DNA of 8,088 nt from Planctomycetota bacterium. Lineage in GTDB: Bacteria > Planctomycetota > Phycisphaerae > WQYP01. Position 1 is the stretch's first letter. Every line of letters starts with the position of its first letter. The notes below the pieces were generated by a model. The model did not search any database and was not told the DNA's origin. It saw only the letters and a list, made by a program, of their open reading frames with translations. Below, one piece after another: positions 1 through 5,421 of this stretch. Made by a program: the position numbers and the translations under genes. The stretch covers positions 1 to 8,088 of the forward strand of contig JAKBAC010000149.1 in NCBI GenBank assembly GCA_021809365.1, given 5' to 3'.

Positions 1-373
1 TGTGGCCACGTTCTGTGTGGGCAAGGCTATGAGCGGCGGTGCGGTGGTGCTGGCCGCCGGCACCAAGGGCAAGCGACATGCGTTACCCCATGCAAAAGTG
101 ATGATCCACCAGCCGTTTGGCGGTATCTATGGCCAAACGGCCGATATTGCCATCCAGGCGGAAGAAATTCTGAAAACAAAAGAAATACTCACGGATCTTC
201 TGGCCAGACTCACCGGCCAACCACGTGAAAAAGTCGCCGAAGATCAGGAGCGCGATAAATATTTTGACGCCAAAGAAGCCAAGGCTTACGGCCTGGTGGA
301 TGAGGTGCTGGAAGAAACGGATAAAGCCGCAAAGGAAGCCATTGCCAAAAGCCAGATGGCCCGGCCCTCGTGA
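1..373 (+). CDS. clpP: ATP-dependent Clp protease proteolytic subunit ClpP (3' part; start lies outside the window)
   Basis: This is the C-terminal 123 or so residues of ClpP, the cytoplasmic serine peptidase that forms two stacked heptamer rings and degrades proteins fed in by ClpX or ClpA/C. The catalytic triad can be placed: Ser in GKAMSGGAV (codon 32-34), His in MIHQP (codon 107-109) and Asp in ERDKYF (codon 254-256). The stretches [31 protein letters not shown] and [12 protein letters not shown] match the family closely. The frame is open to the left edge, so the first GTG at base 2 is an internal codon, not a start. The usual segment around the serine is AASMGA; here it is AMSGGA, so the residue after the nucleophile is Gly instead of Met. 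The stop is TGA at 371-373. No clpX follows; a glycosyltransferase gene lies 104 bases downstream. The identity is firm. Confidence 0.96.
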   Translation, partial: VATFCVGKAMSGGAVVLAAGTKGKRHALPHAKVMIHQPFGGIYGQTADIAIQAEEILKTKEILTDLLARLTGQPREKVAEDQERDKYFDAKEAKAYGLVDEVLEETDKAAKEAIAKSQMARPS

Positions 374-466
374 CTTTGCGTACTTTTGCATAAACAGTGG
401 CACAAAGCGTTCAAATGCCGCAGGCGGTTGAATATTAGGATTCCGCATCACATCTTTTCAAGCGTC

Positions 467-474
467 AAGGAGAG
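467..474 (+). promoter_or_regulatory. Ribosome binding site of the glycosyltransferase gene
   Basis: The purine-rich stretch AAGGAGAG has its AGGAG core at 468-472, five bases before the GTG at 478. This supports GTG as the real start, since no ATG is better placed in the same frame. Confidence 0.75.
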
Positions 475-477
475 ATC

Positions 478-1647
478 GTGAAAATTGCCATTTATGCCGC
501 CCCGTTAGTCACCCGACATATTACGGGCGTTGAGCAACTTGCCCGCAATATTGTTGCCCAGTGGGTCGCGTTGGCAACTCATCACACTTTTTTCATCTTA
601 TTAGAAGATCATCTCCCCTATCAGCGCGATTTTGATTCCAGCCTTATTGATGCCCTGCCCGTCAACTTCCAGATTACCCGCATTCATCCGGAACGCCGCT
701 TTTCCACCATGGAAAGCATCGAAGGGCTTTGGCGGCGAGACGCGGCTCGCCCCGGCGGAAGAGAGCCATGGGATATTTTGCACAGCTTTTCGCCCTGGCT
801 CCCGCGTTCTTCCGGCACACCGATGGTCCACACCGTTCATGATTTATCCTGCGAGCTTGATCCGCGGGTCCGGCGCACGCATGAAGGTGCCCGCCAACGG
901 GAAATTCACCGCAATGCTGTGCAACGGGCCAGCCGTACCATCGCGGTATCCCAGCAGACCCGCGATGACATCATCGCCCTGTATAAAGCACCCCAAACCC
1001 GTGTGGATATTATTCATAACGGCATTAATCCCACCTTTACCTCCACGCCCGACACCGAACTGCATCAGCAGCTTATTGAGCATTTTCATACCGATCGCCG
1101 TTATATTCTGATGGTGGGGTCAGACATTCCGCGACGTAATTATCAGCGGGTCTGGCCGGCGATGGTGCGGGTTCTAAACGCCCACCCCCGCCTGCAACTG
1201 ATTTTGGCCGGGCGAAACCGCTGGAACCAAACCACGTTATATCACCGGATCAGCGCGGAAGGTTTTCTTGGGCGTGTCACATTTATCGAATCCCCCTCCG
1301 ACCGCGTGCTGGCCCAGCTTTACCGTGATGCGATGTTAACCTGTTGCGGATCAAGCTTTGAAGGCTTTGGATTGTCCGTTCTGGAAGCGATGGCATGCGG
1401 CTGCGCGGTGGCATGCAGTGACATGATGTCCCTGCGGGAACTCGCCGGTGATGCGGTACTTTATTTTTCACATGATGAAGAAGATTCCATGGCCGAGGCC
1501 ATTTCATCGCTGGCCGATGATCCGGAATTCCGCCGGCAACTGCGCCACCGCGGCCTGCAACGCAGCAGTGAATTCACATGGGAACATTCCGGACGACAAT
1601 TGCTGACGATTCTTGAAAATACGATTGCGGCCCCCCAGAAACACTGA
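478..1647 (+). CDS. GT4-family glycosyltransferase (GT-B fold)
   Basis: The 389-residue protein looks like a cytoplasmic, retaining glycosyltransferase of family GT4, which transfers sugar from a nucleotide-sugar donor, usually to a growing lipid-linked or surface glycan. The N-terminal acceptor-side domain opens with MKIAIYAAPLV and a TGVEQLARNIV stretch like the Gly-rich loop of the family. HTVHDLS lies at residues 118-124 and AVSQQTRDDI begins at 156. The donor-side domain starts near HNGI (180-183), followed by a GSDIPRRNY element (214-222), LAGRNRW, and the EX7E motif in FEGFGLSVLEA with Glu295 and Glu303. Length is normal for the family and there is no signal peptide. The GTG start has a good ribosome binding site. 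Best resemblance is to mannosyl- or glucosyltransferases of exopolysaccharide or O-antigen synthesis, but donor and acceptor are unknown and no other glycan genes are nearby. Its last 24 codons overlap the opposing methyltransferase gene. Confidence 0.9.
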   Translation: MKIAIYAAPLVTRHITGVEQLARNIVAQWVALATHHTFFILLEDHLPYQRDFDSSLIDALPVNFQITRIHPERRFSTMESIEGLWRRDAARPGGREPWDILHSFSPWLPRSSGTPMVHTVHDLSCELDPRVRRTHEGARQREIHRNAVQRASRTIAVSQQTRDDIIALYKAPQTRVDIIHNGINPTFTSTPDTELHQQLIEHFHTDRRYILMVGSDIPRRNYQRVWPAMVRVLNAHPRLQLILAGRNRWNQTTLYHRISAEGFLGRVTFIESPSDRVLAQLYRDAMLTCCGSSFEGFGLSVLEAMACGCAVACSDMMSLRELAGDAVLYFSHDEEDSMAEAISSLADDPEFRRQLRHRGLQRSSEFTWEHSGRQLLTILENTIAAPQKH

Positions 1648-2572
1648 CCGACCGCCGTCGCAACTCCGGATTTCCCAGTTGGCCGCACGCCGCCATCAGC
1701 GGTTGTCCAATCGTGGCACGCCGCTTGGCCAGAATTCCCCTGCCGCGCAGATGCTGAAGAAATGCGACAATCGTCTCGGAATCACTGGGTGAAAACCGCG
1801 CCGGCGTTTGTGGGTTATACGCAATAAGATTCACAATCACCGGCAGGTCCTGACACCACTTGGCCAACTCCCCGGCATCCGCCAGCGAATCATTAACACC
1901 CTGCAGCATCACATATTCAATCAGGAATCGCGTGCGTCGCGTGCGCGGATACTCCAGCAATGCCTGACGTAACTCCGCCAGCCCAACCGCTTTGTTTATG
2001 GGCATAAGTGTGCTGCGCAACGCATCCGTGGCCGCGGTCAGGGAAACAGCCAAACGCAGCGATGGCCAATTCATAGCTCCCAGCTTGCGGATGCCGTCCA
2101 CCCTTCCAACCGTTGATACTGTGATGCGCGATAGCGGAATATTAAATTCCCCACGGGAACTTATAACGGCAATCGCCTGCGTAACGGCGTCAAAATTATC
2201 CAGAGGCTCGCCCATACCCATAAATACAATGTTGCTTATATCCGACGCCGCCATGCCATCCGCTGCATCCGAACGCAACAATTCCCTGGCGGTTCTAAGC
2301 TGCTGTAAAATCTGTTCTGATGTCAACTGTCCCAGCAATCCCATCATGCCGGTCTGGCAAAACGTACACCCCATGCGGCATCCCACCTGCGATGATACAC
2401 AAAGGGTAAACCATTGGTCGCCATGAAAGTTCTTCATGGGAATAATGACAGATTCAGATTCCAGCCGTTGTTCTTTATACGTTCCCGCAGGCAGACAGAA
2501 TTTTACCGCAGCACCCTCGCGCACAATGCGGGAAACAGAAATGGATTCGCCGGTGTGCACATTATCCGCCAT
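1574..2572 (-). CDS. rlmN: RlmN/Cfr-family radical SAM methyltransferase, short form
   Basis: The 332-residue protein belongs to the class A radical SAM methyltransferases; RlmN methylates C2 of adenosine 2503 in 23S rRNA and A37 of some tRNAs. The iron-sulfur cluster motif is C65-x3-C69-x2-C72 within CRMGCTFC. SAM-binding MGMGEP is at 118-123. Both extra cysteines of the RlmN mechanism are present: Cys58 in LCVSSQVGC and Cys296 in AACGQL. RITVSTVG, INLIAYNP-like and EYVMLQGVND segments also fit. Two differences from E. coli RlmN (384 residues) stand out: about 60 N-terminal residues, the accessory domain, are missing, and the segment before AACGQL reads IGQPLM where RlmN usually has a GDDID-like stretch. 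Residues 309-332 lie inside the overlap with the opposing glycosyltransferase gene and look non-family. The ATG is 9 bases after the purB stop, so the two are probably co-transcribed; its ribosome binding site is weak. It could be a paralogue with another RNA target. Confidence 0.88.
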   Translation of the reverse strand: MADNVHTGESISVSRIVREGAAVKFCLPAGTYKEQRLESESVIIPMKNFHGDQWFTLCVSSQVGCRMGCTFCQTGMMGLLGQLTSEQILQQLRTARELLRSDAADGMAASDISNIVFMGMGEPLDNFDAVTQAIAVISSRGEFNIPLSRITVSTVGRVDGIRKLGAMNWPSLRLAVSLTAATDALRSTLMPINKAVGLAELRQALLEYPRTRRTRFLIEYVMLQGVNDSLADAGELAKWCQDLPVIVNLIAYNPQTPARFSPSDSETIVAFLQHLRGRGILAKRRATIGQPLMAACGQLGNPELRRRSVSVSGGPQSYFQESSAIVVRNVPM

Positions 2573-2581
2573 GGCTAAAGA

Positions 2582-4021
2582 TCAAACCTTTAAGACTACA
2601 TCATGCTCCAGGCGGCCATGATAGCGCTGGCGAATGGGTTCCACAATTTGCCGGACAAAATCATCAACTTGTTGCGGTGATCGCCCGACATATTGCTGCG
2701 GATTCAGCACGCCGTCAAAGTCCACAGATTTAAACGCCGCATCCGCCTTCAATCGGCTGATCAGATCATTCGGCCGTCCGTGCTGTTTAACTTCTGCCCC
2801 TGCCGCCATGGAATGTCGGCGAATTCGTTCATGCAAATCCTGCCGGTCCCCGCCGGCCTTCACCGCCGCCATGAGAATATTTTCAGTGGCCATAAACGGC
2901 AATTCCGCCGCCAGTCGCTGCGCAATGACATTCTGATTGACCACCAATCCGCGCGACACATGCACCAGCATGTCAAGAATGGCATCCGCCGTTAGAAACG
3001 CTTCCGGAATGGAAAGCCGTTTGTTGGACGAATCGTCCAGTGTGCGTTCAAACATCTGCTGGGCGGCCGTAAACAGCGGCTGCTGCACAATACCCATAAG
3101 CCAGCGGGCCAGGCCGGTAATGCGTTCACAAAGCACAGGATTGCGCTTATAAGCCATCGCCGAGGACCCAACCTGCTGATCCTCAAACGGTTCCTCCACT
3201 TCCTTAAACGCCGCCAGCAAACGCACATCCTGCGCCATTTTATGAGCGGCGGCACCCAGGGCCGCAAGGCTGGAAACAATCTGCACGTCAATAATGCGCG
3301 AATAAGTTTGACCCGAAACCGGATGCACACGCTTAAAGCCGAGCTTCTCGGCTACCGCAAATTCCAGCTTTTTGACTTTTTCATGATCCTCGTCGAAAAG
3401 CTCCAGGAACGACGCCTGTGTGCCCGTTGTACCTTTGATACCCCGCAGCATCAGCGTCTGCTGGCGCAATTCAAGATCCGCCAGACATAACACATAATCG
3501 TAGCACCACAGCACCGCCCGCTTGCCCAGCGTGGTGGGCTGCGCGGGTTGCAGATGCGTATAAGCCAGCACGGGCAGATCACGCCACTGCCGGGCAAAGC
3601 TGGTCACGTTATCAATGACAATCGCCAGCTTGCGGGCAATAATATCCAACGCATCGCGCAGCAGCAGCACATCCGTATTGTCCACAATGTCCATGGAAGT
3701 TGCGCCCAGATGCAAAATAGCCTTCGCCGCCGGGGCAGCCTTGGCAAACGTGTGCAGATGGGCCATGACATCATGGCGCAACTTGGCCTCCTGCCGGGCG
3801 GCCTCCTCAAAATCAATATCATGGATATGCGCCTTCATCTGCGCGAGTTGTTCCGCCGTGATGGGCATGCCGAGCTGTTGCTGGGCTTCCGCCAGCGCCA
3901 GCCAGATTTTCCGCCACGTGGAAAATTTTCTTTGTGGGGAAAACACTTCCAGCATTTCAGCCGAAGCATTACGGGTTACCAGCGGGCTTTGAAAAACGAG
4001 CATTTCCGGAGGCGTTTGCAT
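2582..4021 (-). CDS. purB: Adenylosuccinate lyase, human-like (ADSL) type
   Basis: The enzyme splits fumarate from SAICAR and from adenylosuccinate, two steps of de novo purine and AMP synthesis; it acts as a cytoplasmic homotetramer. The 479-residue sequence matches vertebrate ADSL in length and over its whole span: SPLVTRNAS, RHDVMAH (82-88), HLGATS (104-109), THLQPAQ (155-161) with the catalytic-type His, KGTTGTQASF, FKRVHPVSGQTYSR, KEVEEPFEDQQVG, WFERTLDDS-like FERTLDDSSNKR, and ELPFMATENILMA. The mobile signature loop reads GSSAMAYKRNP (285-295), carrying the catalytic-type Ser; human ADSL has Pro where this has Ala290. The start is taken as ATG 4021 because GGAG sits five bases before it and homology begins just after; a GTG at 4048 would add nine residues but has no visible binding site. 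It is the first gene of a likely purB-rlmN unit, transcribed away from the sugar importer. Confidence 0.95.
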   Translation of the reverse strand: MQTPPEMLVFQSPLVTRNASAEMLEVFSPQRKFSTWRKIWLALAEAQQQLGMPITAEQLAQMKAHIHDIDFEEAARQEAKLRHDVMAHLHTFAKAAPAAKAILHLGATSMDIVDNTDVLLLRDALDIIARKLAIVIDNVTSFARQWRDLPVLAYTHLQPAQPTTLGKRAVLWCYDYVLCLADLELRQQTLMLRGIKGTTGTQASFLELFDEDHEKVKKLEFAVAEKLGFKRVHPVSGQTYSRIIDVQIVSSLAALGAAAHKMAQDVRLLAAFKEVEEPFEDQQVGSSAMAYKRNPVLCERITGLARWLMGIVQQPLFTAAQQMFERTLDDSSNKRLSIPEAFLTADAILDMLVHVSRGLVVNQNVIAQRLAAELPFMATENILMAAVKAGGDRQDLHERIRRHSMAAGAEVKQHGRPNDLISRLKADAAFKSVDFDGVLNPQQYVGRSPQQVDDFVRQIVEPIRQRYHGRLEHDVVLKV

Positions 4022-4026
4022 TGATT

Positions 4027-4030
4027 CTCC
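4027..4030 (-). promoter_or_regulatory. Ribosome binding site that decides the purB start
   Basis: On the minus strand GGAG is followed by five bases and then ATG (4021-4019). This favours the ATG over the in-frame GTG nine codons upstream. Confidence 0.7.
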
Positions 4031-4123
4031 ATTGGGCCCTGCCTGCACCCGACACGAGCATCAGCCGCATGACCAACAAACCGATACGCCCATACACCCA
4101 ACGAACAGCCCGTTGCGCGATGG

Positions 4124-4152
4124 CGTATAAAACCTTGCCGCGTGAATGGTAA
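4124..4152 (-). promoter_or_regulatory. Weak candidate promoter for purB
   Basis: On the minus strand TTACCA (4152-4147) is followed by a 17-base spacer and TATACG (4129-4124). Each hexamer matches four of six bases of the sigma-70 consensus. The position, about 100 bases before the purB ATG, is reasonable. This level of match occurs often by chance, so the call is weak. Confidence 0.2.
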
Positions 4153-4193
4153 CACAATATCCGGGAACTGGAAATTTGCGATTGGTGCACTAT

Positions 4194-4221
4194 CCCGCCG
4201 GCTTGACCAATACCGGCAGGG
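4194..4221. repeat. Inverted repeat / hairpin in the divergent region
   Basis: CCCGCCGG (4194-4201) pairs with CCGGCAGGG (4213-4221), giving eight base pairs with one bulged A at 4218 and an 11-base loop. There is no T-run on either side, so it is not an ordinary intrinsic terminator. It lies just upstream of the candidate importer promoter and could be a protein-binding site; function is not known. Confidence 0.35.
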
Positions 4222-4240
4222 CCTTGATGAAAAATGATGA

Positions 4241-4268
4241 TTGCCAAACCTGTAATTTCTGATACAAC
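4241..4268 (+). promoter_or_regulatory. Candidate sigma-70-type promoter of the sugar importer operon
   Basis: TTGCCA (4241-4246) matches five of six bases of the -35 consensus and is separated by 16 bases from TACAAC (4263-4268), four of six at -10. Transcription would begin near 4275, leaving a leader of roughly 60 bases that contains the inverted repeat at 4288-4307. This is a sequence match only. Confidence 0.4.
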
Positions 4269-4287
4269 AAGAGTCCACGGGTGACAT

Positions 4288-4307
4288 CGACGGTTTAATA
4301 GTCGTCG
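4288..4307. promoter_or_regulatory. Palindrome in the importer leader, possible repressor operator or leader hairpin
   Basis: CGACG (4288-4292) and CGTCG (4303-4307) are perfect inverted arms around a 10-base AT-rich centre. The two arms end 32 bases before the ATG at 4339 and just after the proposed transcription start. That is where LacI-type regulators of sugar operons often bind, but no regulator gene is in the window. As RNA it would be a modest five-pair stem. Confidence 0.3.
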
Positions 4308-4326
4308 GTAGAAGCGGCTTATTTTC

Positions 4327-4331
4327 AGGAG
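4327..4331 (+). promoter_or_regulatory. Ribosome binding site that decides the start of the binding-protein gene
   Basis: AGGAG lies one base before an ATG at 4333, which is too close, and seven bases before the second in-frame ATG at 4339, which is ideal. The protein is therefore taken to begin MKRMIF. Confidence 0.75.
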
Positions 4332-4338
4332 AATGGTA

Positions 4339-5355
4339 ATGAAACGCATGATTTTTGCCATGACAATGGCCCTTGCACTGACGGCCCTGGCGGGATGCGC
4401 AAAATCCGTAAAACAGAATTCATCCTCCAACTCCCCCGCCGCCGGAACTCCTGCGGCAAGCACGCCCCGGCTGCGCATCGCTGTAATACCCAAGGGCACC
4501 ACCGATGTGTATTGGAAATATGTCCACGCCGGTGCCGATGCCGCAGGCCGGAAGCTGGGCGTGAAAATTCTGTTCCAGGGACCCGCACAAGATGGTGATC
4601 GGGCCGCGGAAATCGCCCTGATGCAGAATTTTGTTACCCAGGGCGTCGCCGGAATTGTTCTGGCGCCGGTAGACAGCCGCGCGCTGATACCCCCGGTAAA
4701 ACTCGCAAAAGCCGCCCACATACCCGTTGTAATCATTGATTCGGCTTTGCGTGCCAAGGCCGGCAAGGATTATGTCAGCTTTGTGGCCACCAATAATTTC
4801 AAGGCCGGCGAGCTTGCCGGAAATTATCTCGCCAAGCTTTTAGGCGGCAAAGGAAAGGTGGCCATGTTGCGCTTTATCGTCGGTTCCGCCGCCACCGATG
4901 CACGCGCCGCAGGCTGCGCGGCAGCACTTAAGAAATTCCCCGGCATAACCATTATTGCCAGCCATCGCGGCGGCTCAACGCCCAGCAAGTGCAAATCGGT
5001 CGCCTTAAGCATGGCCGCCAGCCTGCAGAAGGCAGATGGAATTTTTGCCGCCAATGAAACCACCTGCTTTGGCATGTATCTGGCATTAAAGCAGTTGAAT
5101 CTGCTGGGTAAGAAAAAATTCGTTGGCTTTGACTGGCAGTCCAACTTCAAGAAGCCCATCGAAAAAGGCCAGATCAACGGCGTGGTGGTGCAGGACCCCT
5201 TCCGCATGGCCTATCTGGGCGTGACCTATCTGGTAAACGATATTCGCGGCAAAACGCCGCCCCTGGAATTTGACACGCCCGCCGCACTGGTAACCCCGAA
5301 AAATATCAACAGCCCGCAAATTGAAAAACTCATCACCTTGCCGGCCATCCACTGA
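4339..5355 (+). CDS. Sugar-type ABC transporter substrate-binding lipoprotein (RbsB-like, periplasmic-binding fold type I)
   Basis: The 338-residue protein captures a sugar or related solute and hands it to the permease encoded downstream. The N-terminus is a lipoprotein signal peptide: MKR, a hydrophobic stretch, then the lipobox LAGC with Cys20 as the lipidated residue, followed by a Ser/Ala/Pro-rich linker (about 21-45). The mature part starts with LRIAVIPKGTTDVYWKYVHAGA and runs through GVAGIVLAPVDS, IPVVIID, YVSFVATNN, ADGIFAANETT, KFVGFDWQSN and VVVQDPFRMAYLGV, all typical of the Peripla_BP_4 family. At ribose-contacting positions it differs from E. coli RbsB: the DR pair after the fourth strand reads DS, while the GFD aspartate and the Gln of VVQDP are kept. 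The ligand is therefore not inferable. Three further cysteines occur in the mature protein. First gene of the importer operon; 66 bases separate it from the ATPase. Confidence 0.92.
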   Translation: MKRMIFAMTMALALTALAGCAKSVKQNSSSNSPAAGTPAASTPRLRIAVIPKGTTDVYWKYVHAGADAAGRKLGVKILFQGPAQDGDRAAEIALMQNFVTQGVAGIVLAPVDSRALIPPVKLAKAAHIPVVIIDSALRAKAGKDYVSFVATNNFKAGELAGNYLAKLLGGKGKVAMLRFIVGSAATDARAAGCAAALKKFPGITIIASHRGGSTPSKCKSVALSMAASLQKADGIFAANETTCFGMYLALKQLNLLGKKKFVGFDWQSNFKKPIEKGQINGVVVQDPFRMAYLGVTYLVNDIRGKTPPLEFDTPAALVTPKNINSPQIEKLITLPAIH

Positions 5356-5376
5356 TATCCATGGCTGTGATGAGAC

Positions 5377-5402
5377 CACACGTGTGCGTGCAGGAACACG
5401 CA
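5377..5402 (+). repeat. Intercistronic palindrome and hairpin between binding-protein and ATPase genes
   Basis: CACACGTGTG (5377-5386) is a perfect 10-base palindrome. Overlapping it, TGCGTG (5385-5390) pairs with CACGCA (5397-5402) across a six-base loop, and G-T pairs could lengthen the stem by two. There is no T-run, so it does not look like a full terminator. It may stabilise the binding-protein message or partly stop transcription, as is common after binding-protein genes. Confidence 0.45.
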
Positions 5403-5421
5403 TGACTATACAGAGTGAATC

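Larger units (their letters stand above)
4022..4338. other. Divergent intergenic control region between purB and the sugar importer operon
   Basis: These 317 bases separate the two divergent start codons. Reading frames crossing it on either strand resemble nothing I know and have no good ribosome binding sites, so I call no gene here. It is AT-richer in the importer-proximal third than the flanking genes. It contains the candidate promoters and the two inverted repeats listed separately, and the ribosome binding sites of both flanking genes. I see no riboswitch-like conserved fold that I recognise. Confidence 0.7.

Noticed and set aside
374..477. Possible terminator or small gene between clpP and the glycosyltransferase gene
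   Set aside because: Only a four-pair CCGC/GCGG stem without a T-run is visible, and no open frame with a ribosome binding site.
4070..4210. Single TGACCAA copies at 4070-4076 and 4204-4210, the same heptamer as in array 1
   Set aside because: They are isolated, not in tandem, and a seven-base word can recur by chance in 8 kb; I do not treat them as array remnants.
3969..4766. Long minus-strand open frame spanning the purB 5' end, the intergenic region and the binding-protein gene
   Set aside because: It is antisense to a clear lipoprotein gene and overlaps purB in another frame; its composition resembles no known protein.
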